From Drosophila persimilis (Eukaryota; Arthropoda; Insecta; Diptera; Drosophilidae), in assembly GCF_003286085.1 (NCBI RefSeq), contig NW_020825399.1, positions 1 to 64,000 of the forward strand: DNA of 64,000 nt, in the 5' to 3' direction. Positions 21,291 through 32,305 of the stretch are shown piece by piece; within the stretch, counting starts at the first letter, position 1, and each line of letters starts with the position of its first letter. The notes beneath the pieces are model-generated. The model worked only from the letters and a program-made list of their open reading frames with translations. It was not told the DNA's origin and made no database searches. The position numbers and the translations under genes were made by a program.

Positions 21291-22327
21291 CCGTTACATG
21301 GAACGGTGAGCACCGGCACGAGCCGGTATGGGCATGGGCAGCACGAGATCAGTTCCTTTTGAAAAGAAAACGTGAGTGGAAAAGAAGTGATGCAGCAATT
21401 ATTGGCCCTCAGCCGCTTATTATATTTATTACTAGTGCCTATGTAACTCAAATGGTTGTTAAAGCTTTGCGCTTGCTTACCCTGCTAAGCGTTCTCTGCA
21501 AGCTCGCTCTTTGTCATCTCCGCTTTGTGTCGGCCTACCCACGTCTGCCGAGCGAAGCTGCGCTTAGCGATCGGAGCTGCAATGGCAGGCAAGCTACACT
21601 TGCAATTTGGAGTTCACGCAATAAAGTTTATATCACTGTCGCGGGAGTTGATGGCTGCTCGCACGGTTAATACCGCTCATTCAACGGCTCGCCATAGTCT
21701 AGAGGAGAATTCGTCTTTGTTCGCATATGATATTGGGGGCCGTTCTCGAATGCCCGAGTTGCAGCTTCCTCGATTTGGTGGAACCTACATGGATTGGCCA
21801 GAATTCAACTCGATGTTCTCGTCAATGGTGCGCAAAGACCATCGTATCCCAATCATCGAGAATTTTCAATATTTTCAAAATTACGACAAGGCGTTACCTT
21901 AAGGCTATTTTCGGGCTGCAAGGGCTGGAGAAGGGTTCGGCTATCGGCTTGCACGCGCTCAGCGACACTTGCGTGCTTTTCAGACCTTGGCAACCTTGGT
22001 AAAACATGCCCTCATTTTTGGAAGCGAGATGTCGGATGCTGGAGCATTTGCCATCAGCCATGGCAACAGCCCTGCATCAGCCCTGCAACATAGAAAACCT
22101 AACAACCTGCAACTAATAGGAAAACATATCTTTTTTCCAAATATATCTACAAAATAAATTCTTGTTATTCACCGATAATATGCTGATGTGTATGTGTATA
22201 CGGGTACTGGGTATACGTAAGAGTCGGCGGATAAAATTCGAGTAAGCGGAGAACGCCAGGAATTGCCGATAATATGGATCCGTCGATAGAACGGTGAAAG
22301 GAAAGAAGCGGCACGTATATATATGTA
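21291..22327 (+). mobile_element. Second BEL/Pao gag fragment and unit tail
   Basis: Near 21590-21900 an open stretch reads as a different BEL-type gag (ELQLPRFGGTYMDWPEF, then VRKDHRIPIIENFQYF). The rest, up to the TATATATGTA at 22327, shows no coding sequence that I recognise; it has two short repeats of CCGATAATATG (near 22172 and 22264). The region is repeated at about 35800-36844. Fossil, broken. Confidence 0.6.
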
Positions 22328-22666
22328 TGTAAGAAGGAGTGGGCCAGCTGGCCTATTGAAGGGGCAGCGGGGAGCAGCAACAGCAGTAGTAACAGCAGCA
22401 GCAACAGCAGCAGCAACAGCAGTAGTAACAGCAGCAGCAACAGCAGCAGCAACAGCAGTAGTAACAGCAGCAGATCAACAGCAGACAGAGAAGAAGAGGA
22501 ACAGAGCGAAGAGTGAAAAGGAGAGAACAGCAGCATACGGACGCGACTCAAGCAGCAGCAGAAAATCAGCAGAAATAAGCCGTAACATTAAGAACTTTTG
22601 TAAGCACACATACCAGGCCACCGCGATAATAATACGAATAAACAATACTCTAAATAATATCTTACA
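22328..22666 (+). repeat. 5' LTR of the mdg3-like element
   Basis: 339 bases starting TGTAAGAAGGAGTGGG. It contains a CAG/CAGTAG microsatellite from about 22376 to 22475 and an AATAAACAATAC stretch near its end (22647) that may serve in polyadenylation. The following base context gives the Leu-type primer site. Confidence 0.85.
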
Positions 22667-22823
22667 TTTGGGGGCTCAACCGGTCGCGTACTGCCTTTGT
22701 AAAGTGGAAAAAATCAAAAATTGTGTGTCTCATGTCTCAGAAGCCGGCAGCAGACGAAGAACCGAGAAAAAAAGGGTTGTTTCAAGCCGGCTGCCCACAA
22801 GAGTATTGCGCAGTAGAATTATA

Positions 22824-24314
22824 ATGGAAAATACAAGTGGACCACCAGCCGGGAATATGCAGCAAAACGAAGGCCCAAGTGGATCAGAAGAAAACAGGAT
22901 CAATCGCCAGCAAAACACGAACGAGGAAGCGATGAGGTCAACACTCCTAGAAGAAAACACACAGACGCTCCAACAGCTGGTTCAACTGCTCTCGATGAAA
23001 ATAAATGCTGATGAAATAGACAAGAAAAATGATGCAAAGCTGGTAGTGGAAAATTTTGCCAAAATTATTCCAGAATTCAACGGAGAAAATATGTCGGTAC
23101 AGCAGTGGTTTATTAACTTCGAGCTAAACGCTGAAGCATACGGACTAAATGACAAACAAAAATACGTGCAAGCCCGAGCAAAAATGACAGGTACAGCCGC
23201 TCTTTTTCTCGAGTCCACAGCAGTGTATGAGTACGGCCAATTGCGTCACCAACTTTTACAGGAGTTTGAGTGTGAGCGTTTATGCAGTGCGCAAATTCAC
23301 AATCAATTGTCTATGCGAGTGAAGATTGCCGGCGAAAGTTTTCACGAATATATACTACAGATGAAACGCATTGCTGCACGTGGGACAACAGACACGGAGT
23401 CGGTGATTCGATACATTGTCGACGGACTGAATTTAAAAACGGATTATAAGTACACCTTGTATGGATGCAGCTCATACAAGCAGCTGCGAGAGAAGTACGA
23501 AATCTACGAAAGAACGCTCGCGGTTGATGAGGGTTTTGCCCCGAAACAAAAAGACTCACAGCCGTTCGGAAAGAAGTCCAATTTTATCAAATATGAAAGG
23601 AAGCAACACTGCTACAATTGTGGATCCCTGGAGCATCTACGCAAGGATTGCCGAGCTGCATTAAAGTGTTTCCGCTGCAATCAGACTGGACACATGTCTA
23701 AGGATTGCCCGAGTGCTGCCGCCGTAAACGTTGTATACGAGGAAAAACGCCTGAAGTCTCTTAAAATTAACGACGTGCAAGTCAAGGGGCTCATAGAGAC
23801 CGGTGCAGATGTTTCCCTATTAAAGATGTCAGTGTTCGGCAAAATGAGTGGTATCCATCTGCAAGCCAGTTCGTCAACTTTGAGGGGACTTGGAAACAAC
23901 ATCACACGCTCCGCTGGGCAGTTTACGGCAGAAGTGGAGATCGACGGAATGCGATTGGCACACAAATTCCTTGTGGTGGCCGATCATGCCGTCGGATGCG
24001 AATTATTGCTTGGACACGACTTTATATCCAAGTTCACAATGACATCAACGCAAGGAGGATATAAGTTTTCTCCCCTGCCGGGGGAGGAAACTGAGGACAC
24101 CAAACAGATAAGTATTTACAACGTGGTCGAAGAAAATACTGACATAAACATTCCATCGCAGTTCAGAGATGCCGTCCAATCAATGATTCAGGACTTTACT
24201 GAAAAGAAGCAGACTGCAGTGTGCCCGATCATGCTGAAGATCGTACCGGACGAGAAAATAGCGCCGTTTCGACATTCGCCAAGTCGAGTGGCCATCAGCG
24301 AAGCCGTTTTATAA
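22824..24314 (+). mobile_element. gag-protease region of the mdg3-like element
   Basis: The gag reading most likely starts at the ATG at 22824 (MENTSGPPAG), not at the upstream in-frame ATG at 22323 that lies outside the element and reads through the LTR CAG array. Capsid-type helices cover roughly residues 60-230. Two CCHC knuckles follow (CYNCGSLEHLRKDC near 23610 and CFRCNQTGHMSKDC near 23668). A retropepsin-like domain is recognisable by LIETGADVSLL near 23790 and CELLLGHDFI near 24000. Part of a fossil element. Confidence 0.85.
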
Positions 24315-26416
24315 GTTTTGTATTTCAAAACCTTATAAATGAAAACATTCTTGACCTGTACATGGACGATATCGTTATACGCGCTGAAACCGCCGACGAA
24401 TGCCTGGGAAAGCTGAAGAAGGTTTTTGATGCTGCAGCTGAATACGGGCTGAAGATGAAGTGGAAGAAGTGCCGATTTCTGCAGTCGACCATTACATTTT
24501 TGGGCCACCAAGTTGGAGGAGGTGAAATCAAGCCTGGATTGGAGAAAACCAAAGCCGTCAGCAAGTTCCCGATGCCGAAAAACATAAAGGCTGTGCAGTC
24601 GTTTTTAGGATTAACTTGGTTTTTCCGTAAATTCATAAGAAACTATTCGCTAATCGCCAAACCACTGACCAATCTGCTGCGAAAAGATGTCCCATTTAAA
24701 ATGAGTCTGGAGGAGCAGCAGGCGTTCGCTACATTAAAGGAAGCATTGCTGAAAGAGCCGGTCTTGAAACTTTATCGCAGGAATGCAAAAACCGAGATAC
24801 ACACTGATGCGTCAAAGGACGGGTTTGCAGCGGCGTTGTTACAATGGCACGAAGGACAATTGCATCCGATCTTATTCTGGAGTAAGAAAACCTCGGAGTC
24901 TGAAGCACGACAACATAGCTATATACAGGAAGCCAAAGCAATTTTCCTAGCGTGCAAAAAATTTCGTCAGTACATACTTGGAACCAACTTTAAGCTCGTA
25001 ACGGATTGCGCTGCTTTCAAGCAAACGTTAAGCAAGAAGGACGTTCCGCGGGAGGTAGCCCAATGGGTCCTGTACTTGCAGGACTACGACTTTGAAGTGG
25101 AACACAGACCAGGAGAACGGCTGAAGCATGTGGATTGCCTGAGTAGGTACCCAATTGATGTCATGATGGTATCTTCGGAAGTCACGGCAAGAATTAAGAA
25201 AGCCCAGCAGGAGGATACGATGATCAAAGCAGTTTCAGAAATTTTAAAAAGTAAACCATATGACAACTTTAAGTTGAAAGCTGGTCTCGTATACAAAGTG
25301 GTGCAAGGCACGGACTTGCTGGCAATACCGAAGTCATTAGAAAAAGAAATAATAACCGACGCTCACAACGCAGGACACTTTGCCGCTCAAAAAACAATGC
25401 ATACCGTACAGCAGAGCTATTGGATTCCACATCTGGAAGGAAAAGTAATTCAGATCATAGGAAACTGTATGAAATGTATAATCTACAACAAAAAGCTTGG
25501 CAAAAAAGAAGGATTTCTGCATCAAATTGACAAAGGATCACAGCCGCTGTATACTATACACGTGGATCACCTTGGGCCTATGGATGCCACTTCAAAGCAG
25601 TACAAGTACATCTTCGCAATGGTTGATAGCTTTAGTAAGTTCGTATGGATGTATCCCACAAAAACAACAGGAGCAGACGAAGTTCTCAAGACGTTAAGGG
25701 AGTGGTCTGATGTATTTGGTAATCCGGCACGCATAGTAAGCGATCGTGGAGCAGCATTTACATCTTCAAGCTTTGAGTAGTTTGTCAAGGAAAAGAACAT
25801 CGAACACATATGGAGCACCACAGGGGTACCAAGAGGAAACGGACAAATTGAACGCGTAAGCCGATCTATTCTGAGAATCATTTCCAAATTGTCGTCGGAG
25901 GAACCTGGAAGATGGTATAAGTTCGTACCGCGAGTTCAAAGGGCTATTAACAGCACTGTTCACGTGTCTACAAAGCGTTGTCCATTTGAGCTGATGATCG
26001 GGGTAAAAATGCGTTGTGGACCGGATAGCGACATACTTCAGCTAATAGAAAAAGAGATGATTGATAATTTTGAAGACGAGAGGCAAAAGATGCGACAAGA
26101 GGCAAAAGAAAATATTCAGCAGGCCCAGGACAGATACAAGGAACAGTTCGATAAAAAGCGGAAATGCGAATACGGATACAAGGTCGGAGATCTCGTAGCC
26201 ATACGTAGAACACAATTTGTAACCGGAAGAAAGATGGCCAGCGAATTCTTAGGGCCATACGAAATAACCAACGTGAAACGAGGCGGACGCTATAATGTTC
26301 GGAAGGCAGCAGACGTCGAAGGACCAAGCAACACGACCACAAGCAATGATAACATGAAACTATGGAGCTTTTATGTAGAAAACGAGGACGCATTGTCATC
26401 AGGGACTGATGACTAA
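24315..26416 (+). mobile_element. RT end, RNase H and integrase of the mdg3-like element
   Basis: Starts with the RT active-site block LYMDDIVIR (YMDD at 24359-24370) and the thumb. RNase H follows (EIHTDASKDGFAAAL near 24797, TDCAAFKQ near 25003). The integrase has an HHCC region (HNAGHF, CMKCIIYNK), the core aspartates in HVDHLGPMD near 25560 and VSDRGAAF near 25738, and a C-terminal basic region ending about 26416. Order of parts is that of Ty3/gypsy. The element is broken. Confidence 0.85.
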
Positions 26417-26430
26417 TCAGGATGACCGAG

Positions 26431-26776
26431 TGTAAGAAGGAGTGGGCCAGCTGGCCTATTGAAGGGGCAGCGGGGAGCAGCAACAGCAGTAATAACAGCA
26501 GCAGAGGAACAGCTGATGAGCAGCAACAGCAGTAGTAACAGCAGCAGCAACAGCAGCAGCAACAGCAGTAGTAACAGCAGCAGATAAACAGCAGACAGAG
26601 AAGAAGAGGAACAGAGCGAAGAGTGAAAAGGAGAGAACAGCAGCATACGGACGCGACTCAAGCAGCAGCAGAAAATCAGCAGAAATAAGCCGTAACATTA
26701 AGAACTTTTGTAAGCACACATACCAGGCCACCGCGATAATAATACGAATAAACAATACTCAAAATAATATCATACA
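26431..26776 (+). repeat. 3' LTR of the mdg3-like element
   Basis: 346 bases matching the 5' LTR. It has a rearranged CAG/CAGTAG array (with AATAACAGCAGCAG and GATGAGCAG inserts) and about four substitutions outside the array as judged by eye. It is followed by the TGTA target duplicate. Confidence 0.85.
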
Positions 26777-26875
26777 TGTATGTCCAGCCGCTCATCTTCT
26801 CGCAGACCTTTGTCACCGAATCAAATCACTGCTCAAGGTTCCAATTGAGAAAATGATATACTGGTTAGATTCAGA

Positions 26876-27317
26876 CGGCCGTCAGCCGACGGGTGCTATA
26901 GGGGGATAAACGGATGTCGGGTCGGCTCGTCACAACTGTAGACTCGGAAAGGGGCACAGGCGCCTCGGGTTCATGGCTTGCCCTGGATCCAAGGCGACTG
27001 TGCTCCGCGTCATAGGATACAGGTGGGCACGAGCGAACCGGCACCCGCCGTAACTATACACAGGTCCTGGTACGGTCATGTCTCTGCCAGGATGCTGGCT
27101 AATTGTAGTCGGGCGGAGAGAAGAAAACTCTCAGTGAAATAACCCCAATCCAAGATGACACTGTCATATGCCGAGGGATGCATGGCCGAGGGGGTGCTCG
27201 GTCGCTTATATGCGGACTCTGGATACCTGCCGACCTCCAGTTTTAATAAGGTTTCCCGGGGCACGCGGGCTATGCCCCGGGCGACTAACCCCTTCCCGCC
27301 TACTCGTGGGATCAAAT
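26876..27317 (+). other. 5' UTR of the LOA-like LINE
   Basis: GC-rich leader beginning CGGCCGTCAGCCGACGGG. Internal promoters are normal for this kind of element; I see no TATA box. No open frame of interest is present until ORF1. Confidence 0.6.
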
Positions 27318-28715
27318 ATGCCAAATTTAAATATTAAAACAAAAAACACCGCAAAGGAGCACGGCACTCCTCCTAAAGTGCCGGAGGGAAAAGACCATCC
27401 CTCTACAAAGGCATCTGGGAAACCAGTGCCCAAAAAGACGGGGAAGGAGACTAAGTCGGTCCACCGTCTCGAGGCAGCAGGCGCTGTGAGGAGAGGACCG
27501 AAAAGCCAATCGGGCCAATCCACGTCGGGGGGCCCCAAGGGCGACCCGGTTACCGGGGGGGCGACCATGCAGAGCGATATCGCGGCTGGCGGACCCCTTG
27601 GGACCGGGAACCCCTTGACAACCCCGGCAGGCGGCGCCTCTGCCTCGAAAGATAGGCCCAAGTTTCAGGACAAAAGACGTGCGGCCTTCATCCTGGGCAA
27701 CGACGACCCGGTGTTCCTGGCGTCTGCCCAGGGAATCGAATCGCGGCGATGGGCCAAAACAGTCCTGCCCGACTACCAGCCAGCCGAAGCTGGCAAGGCC
27801 ACAGCCAAGGCCCCAAGCAAGCGGCAACGCTCGGCGGAGGACACCGCCACACAAGTCCAACAGGCCAAGAGGACAAAGACACTGAGCAACCGCTCGTTTG
27901 CCGAGGTGGCGAGGGGAAAAACCCTGATTGGAGTCCTAGACAGGGGCTCTAAAGACGGGCAGATCCCTAGGGACAAGTGGCACCTCGTGGAAAACGAGCT
28001 CCAAGACCGTTTCCTCCAGGAGTTGGAGGAGAATGGAGGACCACCGCCCAAGTGTGAGGACGCCGGGTGGCACCAAGGCAGGGTGAAAGCCATCGCCTGC
28101 CAAGATGCTCGCTCGGCGGCCCTCTACGCGAAGGCGGTAGCGTCGCTCAAGGAGGTCTACCCAGGAGCCCAGCTGGAGGTCGTGAAGTGGGAGGACATCC
28201 CCAGCAAGCCGAGGGCCAGAGCGTGGGTCTCGGCGAAGCCTGCAGAGCCGGATAAGATTCTCCGGATTCTGCAGGTCTGCAACCCCCACCTTCCCACAGC
28301 CGATTGGAAGGTGGCCAAGGTAGAGGAGAGCAACGGGCAGAGGCGCCAAATCATCCTCGTCCTGAACGAGGAGTCGGTCAGACTTCTCCACGACACGAAG
28401 GGCGCTGTGGACTACGGCTACAAGAAGGTAGTCGTAGTACCGTACAAGTCCGACTCCAAAGGCATGCAGCCGACGGTCGAGCCAGACCTGGAGCCCCCGG
28501 AGATCCAGCCTGCGGTGTCAGACGTGGCATCAGTGGTGTCGGATGACATCTTAGATGGTTACGTGTCAGACGTGAGCGATCTCACTAGGGATCTCAAACA
28601 CATCGGGGTCGCGGAGGAGTTGGACTCTTCGGAGAGCGACCACGACAGGACAATGGTGGAGGTGCACCTCAGGAATGTCACTGATACTCCTGCAGATAAA
28701 CCTCCACCATTGTAA
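27318..28715 (+). CDS. LOA-like LINE ORF1 protein
   Basis: Open frame of 465 codons from the ATG at 27318 (MPNLNIKTKN). The first 200 residues are Lys/Gly/Pro/Ser-rich and basic, fit for RNA binding. A more compact part from about residue 190 (NRSFAEVARGKTLIGVLDRG) through ARSAALYAKAVASLKEVYPGA and RILQVCNPHLPTADWKVAKVEE resembles the conserved central block of ORF1 proteins in LOA/Bilbo and related elements. The C-terminus is acidic. No canonical CCHC knuckle is seen. The frame overlaps the start of ORF2 by about 40 bases. An upstream in-frame start at 27168 lies in the leader and is less likely. Confidence 0.75.
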   Translation: MPNLNIKTKNTAKEHGTPPKVPEGKDHPSTKASGKPVPKKTGKETKSVHRLEAAGAVRRGPKSQSGQSTSGGPKGDPVTGGATMQSDIAAGGPLGTGNPLTTPAGGASASKDRPKFQDKRRAAFILGNDDPVFLASAQGIESRRWAKTVLPDYQPAEAGKATAKAPSKRQRSAEDTATQVQQAKRTKTLSNRSFAEVARGKTLIGVLDRGSKDGQIPRDKWHLVENELQDRFLQELEENGGPPPKCEDAGWHQGRVKAIACQDARSAALYAKAVASLKEVYPGAQLEVVKWEDIPSKPRARAWVSAKPAEPDKILRILQVCNPHLPTADWKVAKVEESNGQRRQIILVLNEESVRLLHDTKGAVDYGYKKVVVVPYKSDSKGMQPTVEPDLEPPEIQPAVSDVASVVSDDILDGYVSDVSDLTRDLKHIGVAEELDSSESDHDRTMVEVHLRNVTDTPADKPPPL

Positions 28716-31700
28716 GGCAGCATGCGCTGCTCTCCTGCTCCACCTAGCCAAGGATGGAGCCGACATAGTCCTCATTCAGGAGCCCTGGATCCTCGGAAAC
28801 AGGGTCTCTGGTCTGAGGACTCCTGACTATAAGCTATACGTAGCTGACTCCGCAGGTAAAACTCGCACCTGCATCCTTGCAAAAAGAGATTTGCACTTAT
28901 TTTTGCGCTAATCACAGACTGCGAGGCCAAGGACACCGGCCTAATCGTAGGGTGCGACGCCAACGCACACCACTGCCAGTGGGGAAGCACTAACACCAAC
29001 GAAAGGGGTGAGTACCTTTTCAACTATTTACTGACCACTCAAATGGTCCTTTTAAATAGGGGGAGTGATCCCACCTTCATTATTAAAAACCGCAAGGAGG
29101 TCCTGGACCTCACACTTGCCTCTCATGAGTTACACGGGAACATCGTATCCTGGAGGGTCCTGGAAGAGCACTCCTTCTCGGACCACAGGTAAGTGGAAAC
29201 CGTATTCTCTTTTTCACTACCGAGACCAGCTCAATTTCGGAACCTTAGGCGGACAAACTGGGCTCGGTACTCAGACCACCTCTGTCGTGTTCTCCCTGCG
29301 ACTCCACCTGAGGAGGAGATCTCCAGGGAAGCCACGACTCATCTTGTTAAACTATTTACCGACGCCTGCAATGAGGCGCTCGATAAATCCTGCCCCTCTA
29401 GCAAGAGCAGAGGCCGGAAGAAACCTGAATGGTGGAATCCGAAACTGAGGGAACTCCGGAAAGCCTCCCGAAGACTCTTCAATAAAGCTAAGGCCGAAAA
29501 CGCTGAGCAGAACTGGGCCGATTACAAGGCCAGTCTGTCAGTTTACAATAAAGAACTGAGGAAAGCCAAACGCGCCTCATGGCGTAAGTTCTGTAGCGAC
29601 ATTAAGAATAACTCGGAAGCCTCGCGCTTGCGCAAAGTTCTCTCGAAGACTACACCCACTCTGGGCTACCTGAAGAACGCCGACCAATCATGGACAACGT
29701 CCAGCAATGAGTCGCTAAATCTTCTCCTTAACACTCACTTTCCCGGCTGCGATGAAAACAGACCACACTACATCGCGGCTCCCTCCGTTGCCTCAAGTGT
29801 TATCATGAACCTGCTAAGCCAGGAGAACATTTCCTGGGCAATAAAAAGCTTCAAACCATACAAATCCGCGGGACCAGATGGCATCATCCCTGCCCAACTG
29901 ATTCACGCTGGACAAAAAGGCACTAATTGGCTCAAAAGGATATACGAGGGAATCTTCTCCCATGGATATATCCCGGAAACCTGGCTTCATACCAAAGTCG
30001 TCTTCATCCCCAAGGCAGGCAAGCCCTCGCACACTGCCCCCAAAGATTTCAGACCCATAAGTCTATCATCCTTCCTTCTGAAGACGATGGAACGGCTTTT
30101 GGGGATGCATCTCACGGTAAATATTCCGCCTAGTCTATTCTCAGACTCCCAGCATGCCTATCGGAAAGGAAGATCCACCGAAACGGCCCTACACACGATC
30201 ACATCGATCATAGAAGCGTCCCTCAACTGTAAGGAGTACACCCTGGTAGCCTTCCTGGACATAGAAGGCGCCTTTAATAACATCCTACCGACCGCCATCA
30301 CGGGTGCACTGACGGACCTGGGGGTTGACTCCCGGACGGTGAGCCTGATCGATCAGATGCTACAATGCAGGACGGTTGAGGCATCACTGGGGACGTCAAC
30401 GTCCACCAGATTTGTCAGTAGAGGCACCCCACAGGGCGGAGTCCTCTCGCCCCTCCTATGGAACGTGGCAGTGAACGAACTGCTGCGGGAGATAGAGGGG
30501 GGTGGCTGCCGCGTGGTGGCGTATGCGGACGATGTTGCTATAGCATTCTCGAGTAAATTCCCGCAGACGCTGTGTGAGTGCCTGACAAGCACTCTCATGA
30601 AGATGTCAAAATGGGCAGACAAATGCGGGTTAGGCGTCAACCCGTCTAAAACGGAACTGGTGCTCTTCACTAGGAAGTACAAAGTCCCGGCACTGATTCC
30701 CCCAAGACTATGTGGGGAAGCGCTAATCTTCAGCAACAACGCCAAGTATCTTGGTCTAATCCTCGATAGAAAGCTCGATTGGAAATTGAGCATAGAGGAT
30801 AGAGTAAAGAAGGCCACAGTAGCCCTCTATACTTGCAGGAAAGCCATCGGACTAAGATGGGGAATGACCCCCTATATAGTTCGGTGGCTTTACACCACCA
30901 TCATACGACCGATCATGCTCTATGGAGCGGTAGTATGGTGGCCAGCCTTAGACAAAAGAAAATGCCTCAACAAACTCAGCAGAGTTCAACGCATGGCAGA
31001 GCTATGCATAACTGGCGGGCTACGCACTACTCCAGGGGAAGCCCTGGATACTGTGCTGGACCTCCTCCCCATAGATCTCATGGGAAAGAAAGTGGCAACA
31101 CTTTCCGCACTCAGAATGAGAGAAGCCAGACTGTGGAAAGAGTCCGCGGTTGGGCACTCGGGAATCCTGACGAGACACCCGCAATTACCAGAGAGGACAG
31201 ATTATTGTGTCCCTAGTGATCACCTCTCGACGCCTTTCCAGGTATCAATCCCACTTAGGGAGGACTGGGAGATGGGCGAACCAGGACCCGCAAATGCGGT
31301 TCACTTCTACACTGATGGCTCAAAGTTAGACGGCCGCGTGGGAGGCGGAGTCTACTGCAGCGAGCTGAACATCAGTCATTGCTTCAGGCTCCCGGACCAC
31401 TGCAGTGTGTTCCAAGCGGAGGTTGTAGCCATCAAGGAGGCCATTTCCATCGTCTCCAAACTACTTCTAGACACGCACTTAGTGTGCGTTTTCTCGGACA
31501 GCCAAGCAGCTATTAAAGCTCTAGGCTCAATATCGTCGAACTCAGCGACTGTAAATGACTGCCGCAGGTCTCTGCACGAGATCGCAGATCAGTTAGACCT
31601 CTTCCTTATATGGGTCCCAGGCCATAGGGACATCTAGGGGAACGACGCCGCCGACGAGCTAGCAAGGCAGGGTACTACGATTCCTCTCCTTGTGGAGAGG

Positions 31701-32144
31701 GAGCAGGTAGCAATGCCTCTGGCTACGTGCAGGCTCCTCACGCACGAATTGTTTGAGCAAAATGCCAATAGGAGATGGCAGCAAACAGTTTCCTGTAAAA
31801 TCTCAAGATTGATATGGCCATATCGATCGAAGAAGCGCTCAGCCGAGCTGTATAGGCTCAGCAGAGCACAGTGCTCTTCAGTTACTCGAGCCATTACGGG
31901 ACACTGGCAGATTGGCACTCATGCCTCTAGACTGTCAATCCCTCATAACGACTTCTGCAGGAGTTGTCGCGACGAGGAAGAAGAGGAATCGGTCCCCCAC
32001 TTCTTCTGCCACTGCCCGGCCCTTGGAAATCGTCGTCTTCGTTTTCTCGGGGCTGCTTTCCTCACAGACATTTCGGACCTGTCCGAAATCAAACCGGGGA
32101 CCTTGTCCAGATTCATCCAAGCCTCCGGATGGGACTGCCCTTAA
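28675..32144 (+). pseudogene. LOA-like LINE ORF2 (endonuclease, RT, RNase H), broken
   Basis: The first piece (28675-28911) reads LILLQINLHHCKAA, DIVLIQEPW: the N-terminal half of an APE endonuclease. The next piece, in another frame to about 29190, has GCDANAHHCQWGS and a final SDH; part of the endonuclease between the two is missing. From 29193 to 31637 the frame is open through the RT (SAGPDGIIPAQL near 29865, FLDIEGAFNN near 30255, YADD at 30522-30533) and most of the RNase H (HFYTDGSKLDGRVGGG near 31300, FSDSQAAIKAL near 31495). One in-frame TAG at 31635-31637 interrupts RNase H; the same frame continues to 32144 with a CRSC...HFFCHC zinc-binding tail. Confidence 0.85.
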
Positions 32145-32295
32145 TTTGCAACAGCCTGTTTCTCCACGGTTTCTAGGCACTGGGAAGGGGCACACGCCCA
32201 TTCGGCACCACAACGGACCTTCTACAGGTCCAAGTGAGCTTGGGAGGGTTTCATCACTCTCCCAGGCTACCGCCTGAACTTAACCTAACCTAACC
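32145..32295 (+). other. 3' UTR and TAACC tail of the LOA-like LINE
   Basis: Noncoding end of the element. A short GC-rich sequence is followed by CTTAACCTAACCTAACC directly before the target duplication. The repeat tail is typical of LINEs that prime on a short sequence repeat rather than on poly(A). Confidence 0.7.
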
Positions 32296-32305
32296 TAGAT
32301 TCAGA

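Larger units (their letters stand above)
4611..22327 (+). repeat. Tandem duplication unit 1 (BEL/Pao composite)
   Basis: From GCCGCTCATC at 4611 to the TATATATGTA at 22327 the non-LINE sequence is repeated in the same order and orientation at 26787-36844. Stripped of its LINE insertions the unit is about 4.8 kb. By eye the two units agree at well over 95 percent across gag, integrase and 3' regions, and share the same rearranged BEL layout, so the rearrangement is older than the duplication. Unit 1 alone holds the CR1 insertions. Confidence 0.85.
22328..26776 (+). mobile_element. Ty3/gypsy element, mdg3/micropia-like, with both LTRs
   Basis: LTRs at 22328-22666 and 26431-26776 begin TGTAAGAAGG and end TTACA/ATACA. 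The element is flanked by a 4-bp TGTA target duplication (22324-22327 and 26777-26780). The primer site TGGGGGCTCAACC at 22669-22681 fits tRNA-Leu, as used by the mdg3/micropia/blastopia group. The two LTRs differ mainly in the length of a CAG/CAGTAG array and a few substitutions, which suggests a recent insertion. The internal region is short for the family and the element is broken, with perhaps two or three breaks. It lies almost exactly at the junction of the two tandem BEL units. Confidence 0.9.
26876..32295 (+). mobile_element. LOA-clade LINE with RNase H
   Basis: A 5420-bp non-LTR element inserted in the RNase H region of BEL unit 2. It is flanked by a perfect 10-bp target duplication TAGATTCAGA (26866-26875 and 32296-32305). 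It has a 5' UTR of about 440 bases, ORF1, an overlapping ORF2 with endonuclease, RT and a C-terminal RNase H, a 150-base 3' UTR, and a tail of TAACC repeats instead of poly(A). RNase H after the RT and the RT motifs (GTPQGGVLSPLLWN, YADDVAIAF) suggest the LOA group (Loa, Bilbo, Trim, baggins); the closest family is not determined. ORF1 is open; ORF2 has at least two breaks. Confidence 0.9.

Noticed and set aside
22165-22551. Minus-strand poly-Leu open frame (also at 26413-26661)
   Set aside because: Produced by the CAG array of the LTR on the opposite strand.
22323-22823. Apparent N-terminal extension of the mdg3-like gag with poly-Ala/Thr/Val repeats
   Set aside because: It reads through the LTR CAG array and starts outside the element; the gag start at 22824 is the plausible one.
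27206-28396. Several long open frames opposite or offset to the LOA-like ORF1
   Set aside because: GC-rich shadow frames; the ORF1 frame has the family-like content and a proper position before ORF2.
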